Assembly (NCBI RefSeq): GCF_022829445.1
Contig: NZ_JAKSXY010000120.1
Span: 1-64,000, forward strand
Length of the DNA stretch: 64,000 nt
DNA from: Methylobacterium sp. J-068
Lineage (GTDB): Bacteria; Pseudomonadota; Alphaproteobacteria; Rhizobiales; Beijerinckiaceae
Direction: 5' to 3'
Shown: positions 36,108 through 46,248 of the stretch, piece after piece
Layout: each line of letters starts with the position of its first letter
Position numbering within the stretch: position 1 is the stretch's first letter
Translations under genes and position numbers: made by a program
Notes under the pieces: generated by a model
The model's input: only the letters and a program-made list of their open reading frames with translations
Told to the model about the DNA's origin: nothing
The model's database searches: none

Positions 36108-38927
36108 CTACAGGGCCGCCTTGATCGCGGCCGCGATGCGCTTCAGGCCGGCCTCGACGTCGCCGCCCTTGATGTGGACGCGCAGAGCCCGGCGCCCGCG
36201 CTCGGCCAGCACCGCGAAATCGCCGCGCGCCTGGGCCGCCACCACCGTGCCGAAGCCGAGGCTGCGGCCGGGAATGGCGAGATCGGCCGAGGGGTCGGCG
36301 GTGATCTGGAGGAACACGCCGGTATCCGGGCCGCCCTTGTAGGCCTGTCCGGTGGAGTGCAGGAAGCGCGGCCCGAATTCGAGGCAGGTCGCGAGGCGCC
36401 GCGCATCGCGGAGCGCCACGCGGGCCTCCTGCAAGATCGCGTGGTGGCCGGGATTGCGGGCCACGTAGGCGAGGAGGGCGACGTAGTCGCCATCCTTGGC
36501 GCGCGCCAGGTGCGCGGCGATCGCCGCGTCCAGGCCCTCGGCGGTCTGGCGCAGGGCGCCCGCATTGCCGGCATCGGCGTAGAGCGCGATCGTGTCGTCG
36601 GCGAAGATCGGGGTCTCCGCGGGCAGGGCGCCGCTGGCCTCGGCGGCGTCGAACAGCTTCTTCGTCTCGATCTTGCTCGCCTCGACGTCGGGCTGGTCGA
36701 AGGGGTTGATGCCCAGCATCGCGCCGGCCACCGCCGTGGCGATCTCGAAGCGGAAGAATTCCTGCGGCAGCTGCTCCTCGTTGGCGAGCGTGATGCGCGC
36801 CACCGGATGGCCCTCGCGCTCGAGGTTGCGCAGGGCCTCGTCCTGCCGGGCATCGGCCCGGCCGTCGAGGCGCAGATACACGAAGAAGCGGTCGCGGCCG
36901 TAGACGGCCGGCACGTCGACGGGCTCGCCGTCGATGGGGATCAGCCCCTTGCCCGCCTTGCCGGTGGATTCGGCGATGAGCTGTTCGGCCCAGGCGCCGA
37001 AGGTGTCGATCCCCGGCGAAGCGATGATCGTGACCTTGTCGCGGCCGGCGGTGAGGGCCGCGGCCCCCATGGCGGTGCCGAGGAGCACGCCCGGGTTCTG
37101 GGCCGGCGGCACGGCCGGGCCGCAGGAGCGCACCATGATCCGGGCGTTGTCGAGGAAGGCCTTCACGTCGATCCCCGAGGCCGCCGCCGGCACGAGGCCG
37201 AACGCCGAGAGCACGGAGTAGCGGCCGCCGATCTGCGGCACGCCGTAGAAGATGCGCCGGAAGCCGTCGGCCCTGGCGGCCTTCTCCATGGCCGAGCCCG
37301 GATCGGTGACGGCGACGAAGTGCGAACCCGCCTTGTCGCCGACGACCTCCTTCATCCGGCCGAGGAAGTAGTCGCGAAACACGTTGGGCTCCAGCGTGGA
37401 GCCCGACTTGCTGGCCACGATGAAGAGCGTGGTCGCCAAGGTGATCGCGGCTTCCGTCTCGCGGACCTGATCCGGATCGGTGGAATCGAGGATGCGCAGG
37501 GTCGGAAACCCCTCGCGGGTGCCGTAGGTCTCGGCCAGCACCTCCGGGCCGAGGCTCGACCCGCCCATGCCGAGCACGACCACGTCGGAGAAGCCGCCGG
37601 CCCGCACCTCCTCGGCGAAGGCCTCGTAATCGGCGACGTGCTCCAACTCGTCCTCGACGATGCGCAGCCAGCCGAGCCAGCGATCCTCGTCAGCATCGCT
37701 CCACACGGTCTTGTCGTGGGCCCAGAGCCGGCGGATCTTGCCCGAGGCGCGCCACTCCTCGACGGCCTTCTTCGCCGCGGCACTCAAGGCCTCGTCGAGC
37801 ACCAGGGTCTGGGCGTCGAGCTTCGGCCCGAGGAAGTCGATGCGCTTGGCGGCCACCGCGCCCAGCAGCTTGTCGGCGGCGTCGATGAAGAGCCGCACGC
37901 CCTCGTCCACCAGGGTGTCGGCGATCGTCTCGATGTCGATGCCGGCCTCCGCGAGGCGCGCCATCACGCGCTCGGCCCCCGCGACATCGCTCTCGATCGC
38001 GGCCTTGACGGTGCCGTGGTCGCGGAACGCGTCCATGGTGGCCGGCGGCATCGTGTTGACGGTGTCGGGACCGATCAGCTCCTCGACATAGAGCACGTCG
38101 GAATAGGCCTTGTTCTTCACGCCCGTGGAGGCCCAGAGCAGGCGCTGCGCCTTGGCGCCCTTCTCGGCCAGGGCCTGCCATTGCGGCTCGGCATGGATCG
38201 CCTTGTAGCGCTGGTAGGCGAGCTTGGCGTTCGCGATCGCGACCTTGCCCTTGAGTTCGTCGAAGCCGCCCTTGTCGTCGAGCGCCTTGTCGACGGCGAC
38301 GTCGATGCGGCTGATGAAGAAGCTCGCGACGCTGGCGATCCGCGAGACGTCGCCGCCCTTGGCGGAGAAGGCTTCCAGGCCGGCGATGAAGGCGCGCGCC
38401 ACCGCCTCGTAGGTGTCCACCGAGAACAGCAGGGTGACGTTGATGCTGATGCCGTCCGCCGTCAGGGCCTGGATCGCCGGGATGCCCTCCCGGGTCGCCG
38501 GCACCTTCACCATCAGGTTGTCGCGCGCCACCGTCTCGTGGAGGCGGCGGGCCTCCGCCAGGGTCTCTTCGGTGTCGAGGGCGAGGTAGGGCGAGACCTC
38601 CAGGCTGACATAGCCGTCGGCCCCGTCGCTGGCCTCGTAGACGGGGCGCAGCACGTCGGCGGCGGCCTGGATGTCGGCGATCGCGCAGCCCTCGTAGAGA
38701 TCGATGACCCGGGCGTCGCCCTTGTCCATCACGGCCTTCAGGGCGTCGTCGTACTCTGAGGAGCCGCCGATGGCCTTCTCGAAGATCGAGGGATTGGAGG
38801 TGACGCCGCGCAGGCCGTCCGCGTCCACCAGGGCCTTGAGCTTGCCGTCGGCGACGAAGCCGCGGGCGACGAAATCGAGCCAGACGGCCTGACCCTGTTC
38901 GGGGAAGAGAGACTTGAGCGGGTTCAT
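36108..38927 (-). CDS. tal-pgi: Bifunctional transaldolase/glucose-6-phosphate isomerase
   Basis: A 939-residue fusion. Residues about 1-360 are transaldolase (GLRGVTSNPSIFEKAIGG, MVKVPATREGIPAIQ, FISRIDVAVDKALDD, with the bacterial extension LWASTGVKNKAYSD). Residues about 370-939 are glucose-6-phosphate isomerase (VVVLGMGGSSLGPEVLAETY, FIVASKSGSTLEPNVFRDY, and a C-terminal sugar-isomerase part). It links the pentose phosphate pathway to hexose phosphate. Such fusions are found in several Rhizobiales and other lineages. The transketolase gene lies 138 bp upstream on the same strand, so tkt and tal-pgi act in one pathway and may share a transcript. Confidence 0.96.
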   Translation of the reverse strand: MNPLKSLFPEQGQAVWLDFVARGFVADGKLKALVDADGLRGVTSNPSIFEKAIGGSSEYDDALKAVMDKGDARVIDLYEGCAIADIQAAADVLRPVYEASDGADGYVSLEVSPYLALDTEETLAEARRLHETVARDNLMVKVPATREGIPAIQALTADGISINVTLLFSVDTYEAVARAFIAGLEAFSAKGGDVSRIASVASFFISRIDVAVDKALDDKGGFDELKGKVAIANAKLAYQRYKAIHAEPQWQALAEKGAKAQRLLWASTGVKNKAYSDVLYVEELIGPDTVNTMPPATMDAFRDHGTVKAAIESDVAGAERVMARLAEAGIDIETIADTLVDEGVRLFIDAADKLLGAVAAKRIDFLGPKLDAQTLVLDEALSAAAKKAVEEWRASGKIRRLWAHDKTVWSDADEDRWLGWLRIVEDELEHVADYEAFAEEVRAGGFSDVVVLGMGGSSLGPEVLAETYGTREGFPTLRILDSTDPDQVRETEAAITLATTLFIVASKSGSTLEPNVFRDYFLGRMKEVVGDKAGSHFVAVTDPGSAMEKAARADGFRRIFYGVPQIGGRYSVLSAFGLVPAAASGIDVKAFLDNARIMVRSCGPAVPPAQNPGVLLGTAMGAAALTAGRDKVTIIASPGIDTFGAWAEQLIAESTGKAGKGLIPIDGEPVDVPAVYGRDRFFVYLRLDGRADARQDEALRNLEREGHPVARITLANEEQLPQEFFRFEIATAVAGAMLGINPFDQPDVEASKIETKKLFDAAEASGALPAETPIFADDTIALYADAGNAGALRQTAEGLDAAIAAHLARAKDGDYVALLAYVARNPGHHAILQEARVALRDARRLATCLEFGPRFLHSTGQAYKGGPDTGVFLQITADPSADLAIPGRSLGFGTVVAAQARGDFAVLAERGRRALRVHIKGGDVEAGLKRIAAAIKAAL

Positions 38928-39005
38928 GCGAAAACTCCTCGTCGTCCGTCATCGGCGAGTCGCGCGCGGGAGATGCGGCGCCTCGCACGTCATCGATCCT
39001 GTGGC

Positions 39006-39030
39006 CCTCCTCCCCAGGAGGGGGAGGAGG
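39006..39030. terminator. GC-rich hairpin between tkt and tal-pgi
   Basis: CCTCCTCCCC pairs perfectly with GGGGAGGAGG around the 5-base loop AGGAG. It lies just past the minus-strand tkt stop and may reduce readthrough or protect the upstream message. There is no T-run. Confidence 0.5.
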
Positions 39031-39065
39031 AACGCGCTCCGGTCGGGGATAGGCCCCCTCGCGGC

Positions 39066-41141
<2,076 letters not shown>

Positions 41142-41236
41142 CTCTCGTCGTCCTTCATCTGGGGCTTGTTCGCCAGGCGCTCTTGCAGCGCACGGGCGTC
41201 GCGCCGTTGGGGCGCGGAGGGGTTCGTGCCCGGGGA

Positions 41237-43096
41237 TCACGCCTCGGCGGAGCCGCTGCTCCGCTCCTTCGCCGGCCCCTTGGCCCGGCTGTAGTTGAGG
41301 ATGGTGTTGACCAGCGTGACGTGGCTGAAGGCCTGCGGAAAGTTGCCCACGAGGCGCTTGGCCTTCACATCATACTCCTCCGCCACCAATCCGACATCGT
41401 TGCAGACGCCGATCAGCCTCTCGATCAGCGCACGCGCCTCCTCGCAGCGGCCGAGGCCGATGAGATTGTCGGCATACCAGAACGAGCAGGGCAGGAACGC
41501 GCCCTCGTCGCCGGGCAGCCCGTCCGTGGTCTGGTTCTCGGTGTCGTAGCGCAGCACGAAGCCGTCGCGCATCAGCGTCCGTCCGATCGCCTCCACGGTG
41601 CCGACCACGCGGGGATCGTCCTGGGCCAGGAAGCCCATATGGGCGATGAGCAGCAGGCTCGCATCGAGGCGCTTCGAGCCGTAGGATTGCACGAAGCTGT
41701 TCAGCTCCGGATCGAAGCCCTTGGCGCAGACCTCGGCATGGATCTGGTCGCGGATCTCGCGCCAGCGCGCCACGGGCACGTCGCGGGCCTCCTTCGGCCG
41801 GTGGTGGAGGCCGGTGGTGCGGATCTCGTCCTGCTCGCGGGTCTCGGCCTCCTCGAAGGAGCGGATGGCGCGGTCGAAGGCGACCCAGGCCATGACCTTC
41901 GAATGCACGAAGTGGCGGCGCCCGCCGCGCACCTCCCAGATGCCCTCGTCGGGCGTGCACCAGACCTTCTCCAGGTGGCGCAGCAGCGCCTCGCCGACCC
42001 GCCAGCCGTCGGCGTCGCCCTGGAGGCCGCGCTGGCGCGCCTGGTAGAGCGCATCGAAGATCTCGCCGTAGACGTCGAGCTGGAACTGCTCCACCGCCGC
42101 GTTGCCGATGCGGACCGGCTTCGAGTTCTCGTAGCCGGGCAGCCAGTCGAGCTCGATCTCGGGCAGCATGCGCTCGCCCGCGATGCCGTAGAGGATGTGG
42201 GCCTGCTCCGGGTTACCGGCCACCGCGCGCACCAGCCAGTCGCGCCAGGCCCGCGCCTCGTCGAGGTAGCCGCCATCCATCAGGGCGATCAGGGTGAAAG
42301 TGGAATCGCGCAGCCAGCAGAACCGGTAATCCCAGTTGCGCACGCCGCCGAGATCCTCCGGCAGGGAGGTGGTGGGCGCCGCGACGATGCCCCCGGTGGG
42401 CTGGTAGATCAGCGCCTTCAGGGTGAGGAGCGATCGCTTGAGGATCGCGTCCCACGGCGTGCCCGAGGCCGCCCGGCTCGACCAGTCGCGCCAGTAGCGG
42501 TCGGTCTCGAACAGCACCTTGCGCGGCTGGATCGGCGCCGGGTCGTCCTCGTGGGACGGGCCGTAGCTCAGGGTGAAGGCCACGCTCTGGCCGGCCTCCA
42601 CGGTGAACGCCGACACGGTGGTCTGGTCCTGGCCATGCGTGGGCACGAGGGTGCGCAGCACCACCTTGTGCGGCCCCGAGATGGCGCGGAGATCCCCGAG
42701 TTCGTTGTGCGAGACCCACGGCACCGCGAGCCCGTAATCGAAGCGCACGCGCATCCGCATCCGCATGGGCACGGAGCCCTCGATGCCCTCGACGATCCGC
42801 ACGAGGTGCGAGCCGTCGTTGGCGGGCATGTAATCGGTCACCAGCACGCTGCCGGTGGCGGTCTCGTGCCGGGTTTCGAGGACGAGGCTGCCCTCGCGAT
42901 ACCGGCGCGTGGTGGTGGCCGGCTCAGCGGGGCCGAGCTTCCAGTAGCCGTGATCCTCCGTGCCGAGCAGGGCGGCGAAGCAGGCGGCGGAATCGAAGCG
43001 GGGCCAGCAGAGCCAGTCGACGCTGCCGTCGTGGCCGATGAGCGCGGCGGTGCGCCCGTCGCCCACGAGCGCGTAATCCTCGATCCGTCCCGCCAT
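41237..43096 (-). CDS. Glycoside hydrolase family 15 protein (glucoamylase/trehalase type)
   Basis: A 619-residue cytosolic enzyme. The N-terminal DUF5911-type domain starts RIEDYALVGDGRTAALIGHD and contains SVDWLCWPRFDSAACFAALL. The GH15 (alpha/alpha)6 barrel follows with YDYRFCWLRD-like NWDYRFCWLRDSTFTLIAL, KVWCTPDEGIWEVRGGRRHF (general acid Glu in EGIWE) and FLPCSFWYADNLIGLGR near the end. This layout is that of bacterial GH15 trehalases and related glucohydrolases; alpha,alpha-trehalose is the best guess. There is no signal peptide. ATG 43096 is used, with GAGGACC upstream; a GTG at 43165 is in frame. Confidence 0.9.
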   Translation of the reverse strand: MAGRIEDYALVGDGRTAALIGHDGSVDWLCWPRFDSAACFAALLGTEDHGYWKLGPAEPATTTRRYREGSLVLETRHETATGSVLVTDYMPANDGSHLVRIVEGIEGSVPMRMRMRVRFDYGLAVPWVSHNELGDLRAISGPHKVVLRTLVPTHGQDQTTVSAFTVEAGQSVAFTLSYGPSHEDDPAPIQPRKVLFETDRYWRDWSSRAASGTPWDAILKRSLLTLKALIYQPTGGIVAAPTTSLPEDLGGVRNWDYRFCWLRDSTFTLIALMDGGYLDEARAWRDWLVRAVAGNPEQAHILYGIAGERMLPEIELDWLPGYENSKPVRIGNAAVEQFQLDVYGEIFDALYQARQRGLQGDADGWRVGEALLRHLEKVWCTPDEGIWEVRGGRRHFVHSKVMAWVAFDRAIRSFEEAETREQDEIRTTGLHHRPKEARDVPVARWREIRDQIHAEVCAKGFDPELNSFVQSYGSKRLDASLLLIAHMGFLAQDDPRVVGTVEAIGRTLMRDGFVLRYDTENQTTDGLPGDEGAFLPCSFWYADNLIGLGRCEEARALIERLIGVCNDVGLVAEEYDVKAKRLVGNFPQAFSHVTLVNTILNYSRAKGPAKERSSGSAEA

Positions 43097-43244
43097 CCAG
43101 GTCCTCGTGTCCGCGCCGTCGAGCGATACGGCCCGCCGGCAGCGCATCGGCGCTTCAGCGTCCACCTAGTCTTCGAAGCGGGCAGGGTCCAGGGTCAGCG
43201 CGGCAATTGCCGACCCGTGTCACGAACTTGCGTGAAGAGAACCC

Positions 43245-43269
43245 GTGTGACGTGACTTGTGTGACGTGA
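43245..43269. repeat. Direct repeat GTGTGACGTGA x2 upstream of the GH15 gene
   Basis: The 11-mer GTGTGACGTGA occurs at 43245-43255 and 43259-43269, 14 bp apart, with a related GTGTCACG at 43217. It lies about 150 bp upstream of the minus-strand GH15 start and could be a regulator-binding site. Confidence 0.35.
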
Positions 43270-43312
43270 ACGGGCCTGCGGCGCCCGCGCGTACGGGCCG
43301 AGCGGCCGGACG

Positions 43313-43990
43313 TCAGCGCAGGCCGTCGACCCAACCGGAGACGGCCGCGCCCAGGGTCGCCGTCTCGGTCCCGAGCACCGCCCCCTTGGCGCCGACGAAC
43401 GTGCCCAGGGCAGCACCCTTCGCGCCCATGAAGGCCCCGGCCGCGGCGCTCGCCCGCGTCACGGCCCGGATCGTGGGCGCGAAGGGCAGGGCGATCTCGG
43501 GCAGGATGCCATCGTCGGACGCGGCGACGCTGGTGGCCGGCTCCTCGGCCTCCGCCGCGAACGGCAGCGCCTTCTCGGGCGCAAGAGCCGCCTTCTCGGT
43601 TGCCGCCTTGTCGGTTGGCGCCTTCTCCACCGTCGCCCTGGCGACGACGCGCGGGTCGGCGCGGCGCGGCGCGGCGATGCGCGCCGACCGAACCGGGGCC
43701 TTGTGGGGCTGGACCACGGCGACGGCCTCGGCCCGCGCCGCGACGATCATCGGGAACTGCGTCTGGAAGGCGAGGGGCGCCGGAATGAATGGCGCATCGG
43801 CCACCGCCTCCGGTGCGCTGGCGACGGCGGTCGCCGGCACCGGCGCCTCGATCACGGCGGGCTCATGACAGAAATAGGAGGCCGCGCCGAGGATCGCCGC
43901 CATCATCAGGGTCGGCAGGAGGGGCGGGGTCACGCCGCGCGCGGGCTCCGATCCGAACGCGGCGTCGTCGGCGTGAGTGCGCGCTGCCAT
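43313..43990 (-). CDS. Hypothetical single-pass membrane protein, Ala-rich
   Basis: A 225-residue protein starting at ATG 43990 with GAGGTGG nine bases upstream. A membrane segment lies at about residues 22-42 (PPLLPTLMMAAILGAASYFC), then a long low-complexity Ala/Pro/Lys-rich stretch (EKAPTDKAATEKAALAPEKA) and a C-terminal Gly/Ala region with a repeated GAKGA unit. It has the architecture of an envelope-spanning or anchoring protein, but no domain is recognised. It is divergent from nasT. Confidence 0.6.
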   Translation of the reverse strand: MAARTHADDAAFGSEPARGVTPPLLPTLMMAAILGAASYFCHEPAVIEAPVPATAVASAPEAVADAPFIPAPLAFQTQFPMIVAARAEAVAVVQPHKAPVRSARIAAPRRADPRVVARATVEKAPTDKAATEKAALAPEKALPFAAEAEEPATSVAASDDGILPEIALPFAPTIRAVTRASAAAGAFMGAKGAALGTFVGAKGAVLGTETATLGAAVSGWVDGLR

Positions 43991-44073
43991 CCGGACCACC
44001 TCGCTGTCGGTTTCATTCCCTTCGCCATAAGCCGGGTCGTTTGCGGCGGAACCTGGGCTGTTTCCTCTCCCGA

Positions 44074-44084
44074 TCGTAACGATT
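44074..44084. promoter_or_regulatory. Small palindrome ATCGTAACGAT upstream of nasT
   Basis: ATCGT and ACGAT flank a central A in the 220-bp divergent gap between the Ala-rich protein gene and nasT. A regulator site is possible; I cannot name one. Confidence 0.25.
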
Positions 44085-44210
44085 CGTGCGGGCACGCCGC
44101 TTGCGTTCCGAATCGCGGTCGTCCGACGCGGGAGCTTGTCATCCCGCGGGCCGGCATGCGACCAGCCGGAGCCTTTTCTCCATCCCGATTCGATCCGTTC
44201 CCGGACACCG

Positions 44211-44798
44211 ATGACCGAGCCGACCCTCACCGTCGCCGTGATCGACCCGAGCCGCGCCCGCGCCGCGATCCTCGAGGAGGGCCTCACGGCGTCGGGCTTC
44301 ACGCGCGTCGTGGTCCTGCCCGACACCGCCGACCTGCCGGCGCGGGTCGCCGCCCTCAACCCCGACGTGGTCGTCATCCACCTGGAGAGCCCGAGCCGGG
44401 ACATCCTGGAGCAGATGTCGGGCCTCTCCCGCCACGTGGAGCGGCCCGTGGCGATGTTCGTCGACCGCTCCGACGTGCCCATGATGCAGGCGGCGATGGA
44501 TGCGGGCATCTCCGCCTACGTGGTCGACGGGCTGCAGCCGCAGCGCATCCGCTCGATCCTCGACGTGGCGATCCTGCGCTTCAACGCCTTCGCACGGCTG
44601 CAGCGCGAATTGTCGGAGGCGCGCGGGGAACTCGCCGACCGCAAGCTCATCGAGCGGGCCAAGGGCATCCTCATGACCGCCAAGGGCCTGTCCGAGGAGG
44701 AGGCCTACCGCCTGATGCGGCGCAAGGCGATGAACGAGAAGCGCAAGATCGCCGACATCGCCCGCGCCATCGTCACGGCGGCGGATCTTCTCGGATGA
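44211..44798 (+). CDS. nasT: NasT, ANTAR-domain transcription antiterminator
   Basis: A 195-residue response-regulator-like protein. Residues about 1-120 are a receiver-type domain (TVAVIDPSRARAAILEEGL; the usual phosphoacceptor site reads VVVIHLESPS and lacks a clear Asp, as is common in NasT). Residues about 130-190 form the RNA-binding ANTAR domain (LADRKLIERAKGILMTAKGL, SEEEAYRLMRRKAMNEKRKI). NasT prevents termination in leaders of nitrate genes when released by NasS. Its stop overlaps the nasS start (ATGA), and a leader with a terminator lies before nrtA. Confidence 0.94.
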   Translation: MTEPTLTVAVIDPSRARAAILEEGLTASGFTRVVVLPDTADLPARVAALNPDVVVIHLESPSRDILEQMSGLSRHVERPVAMFVDRSDVPMMQAAMDAGISAYVVDGLQPQRIRSILDVAILRFNAFARLQRELSEARGELADRKLIERAKGILMTAKGLSEEEAYRLMRRKAMNEKRKIADIARAIVTAADLLG

Positions 44799-45811
44799 GA
44801 CTCGCGCTCGGATACGTTCCCCTCATCGACGCGGCCGCGCTCCTCGTCGCGGTCCAATGCGGCTTCACCGCCGCCGAGGGATTGTCGGTGGACCTCGTGC
44901 GGGAACCCTCCTGGGCCACCCTGCGCGACAAGCTGGCGCTCGGCCATCTCGACGGCGCGCACATGCTCGCGCCGCTGGCCATCGCCAGCGCGCTCGGGAT
45001 CAGCGGCCCCGAGACCGACCTCGCCATCCCCCTCGGGCTCAGCCTCAACGGCAACGCGGTCACGCTCGCGCGCCCGCTCTGGGCCGCGATGGCGCCGGAG
45101 GCGGACGACCTCGACACCGTGGCGCGCGCCTTCGCGCGGGTGGCGACCGCGCGGGCCGGGCAGGGGCGCCCGCTCACCCTCGGCACCGTGCACCCCTTCT
45201 CCAGCCACACCTATCAGCTCCGGCTGTTCGCGGCGCGCGGCGGCCTCGATCTCGACGCGATGACCCGCCTGGTGGTGATTCCCCCGCCCTGGATCGCCGA
45301 GGCCCTGCGCACCGAGCAGGTCGACGGCTTCTGCGTCGGCGCGCCCTGGAACAGCGTCGCGGTGACGGAGGGCTACGGCCGCATCGCGGCCTTCGGCTGC
45401 GAACTCGCGCCCGATTGCCCGGAAAAAGTGCTGGCCCTGCCGGCCTATGCGGCCCCCGGCAGCGCCCCCCTGGTGCGGGCCGTGCGAAGGGCCGGGCTTT
45501 GGTGCGCGGCGCCCGAGAACCATCGCGAACTCGCGAGCCTGCTCGCCCATCCGGACCATCTCGGCCTCGACCCGGCCCTCGTCCGGCGGGCGCTCGAGGG
45601 CACCGTGGTGGTCGCCCCGGACGGGACCGCGCGGCGCGCCGAGCGCTTCGTGGTGTTCGGCGCGCAGGCCGAGCGGCCGGAGCCCGCCCGGGCCGACTGG
45701 CTCCTCGACCGGATGGGGGAGGCGGGCCAGATCGTCCCCACCCCCGCCCTGGCCGCGCGCGCCCGGGCGATCTACCGGCCCGACCTCTACGAGGCCGCCC
45801 TGGCGGACTGA
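44795..45811 (+). CDS. nasS: NasS, cytoplasmic nitrate/nitrite sensor
   Basis: A 338-residue protein of the nitrate-binding NrtA/CmpA fold without a signal peptide (it begins MRLALGYVPLIDAAALLVAV). Visible are GHLDGAHMLAPLAIASALGI, TVHPFSSHTYQLRLFAARGG and VDGFCVGAPWNSVAV, which line the ligand site in this family. NasS binds and holds NasT until nitrate or nitrite is present. Translationally coupled to nasT. A 437-bp gap with the leader follows. Confidence 0.93.
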   Translation: MRLALGYVPLIDAAALLVAVQCGFTAAEGLSVDLVREPSWATLRDKLALGHLDGAHMLAPLAIASALGISGPETDLAIPLGLSLNGNAVTLARPLWAAMAPEADDLDTVARAFARVATARAGQGRPLTLGTVHPFSSHTYQLRLFAARGGLDLDAMTRLVVIPPPWIAEALRTEQVDGFCVGAPWNSVAVTEGYGRIAAFGCELAPDCPEKVLALPAYAAPGSAPLVRAVRRAGLWCAAPENHRELASLLAHPDHLGLDPALVRRALEGTVVVAPDGTARRAERFVVFGAQAERPEPARADWLLDRMGEAGQIVPTPALAARARAIYRPDLYEAALAD

Positions 45812-45937
45812 CGACGCGCTGCCGCCCGCACCGGCAATCTGCACGCGGATTGTGCAATGCGGCAGGTGGCGCGCGGGCAGGCTTTCAGCACCGGCTCGTC
45901 GGACGGAAAAGGCGGACGAGCGGACGAGCGGGCCGAC

Positions 45938-45986
45938 CGAAGCCCAGATCCGCCATCCCGAAGGGATCGGCCGGATTCGCTCTGAG
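45938..45986. repeat. Dispersed intergenic repeat B, copy 1
   Basis: The block GAAGCCCAGATCCGCCATCC followed by CGAAGGGATCGGCCGGATTC closely resembles the block at about 58647-58722. Both sit between genes. It may form a short hairpin through GGATCCG-like arms. Confidence 0.45.
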
Positions 45987-46098
45987 GCAATCGGGACAAA
46001 CCGCAGCGTTTCGAGAAACTTAGAATCGTCCCAGGCCCGCACGCCTCGATCTGCGCCCAGGCCCGGCATCGCCCTGGCACGCGGCGTGCAAGGCCCCA

Positions 46099-46124
46099 AG
46101 GGCTCGCCAACGAAGACGAGCCCT
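46099..46124 (+). promoter_or_regulatory. Leader hairpin 1 before nrtA (candidate ANTAR target)
   Basis: AGGGCTCG at 46099-46106 pairs perfectly with CGAGCCCT at 46117-46124 around a 10-base loop rich in A and C. ANTAR proteins bind paired stem-loops upstream of a terminator; the loop here is longer than the six bases usually described. Confidence 0.45.
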
Positions 46125-46138
46125 ATCCGTCGGCAGAG

Positions 46139-46212
46139 CCGCTGACCCGAGTCCCCCACGGAACGCATCGCTTCGCGTTCGATGGATGTACTTGGTCGGC
46201 GGTTTTTTCTTT
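46139..46212 (+). terminator. Leader terminator before nrtA with nested hairpin
   Basis: CCGCTGACC (46139-46147) pairs with GGTCGGCGG (46194-46202), nine pairs including one G-T wobble, followed at once by TTTTTTCTTT (46203-46212). Inside, GAACGC (46161-46166) pairs with GCGTTC (46175-46180). A terminator placed 37 bp before the nrtA start makes sense only as a regulated attenuator, matching NasS/NasT encoded upstream. Confidence 0.65.
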
Positions 46213-46248
46213 GGCGGACTCCCATCGCTTTCAAGGGTTTCGGGTTCG

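Larger units (their letters stand above)
45812..46248 (+). promoter_or_regulatory. Upstream and leader region of nrtA
   Basis: No gene is supported in this 437-bp gap. It holds a dispersed repeat (45938-45986), a hairpin at 46099-46124, and a terminator-like structure with T-run at 46139-46212. The layout of promoter, hairpins and terminator before nrtA fits NasT-controlled antitermination. Confidence 0.65.
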
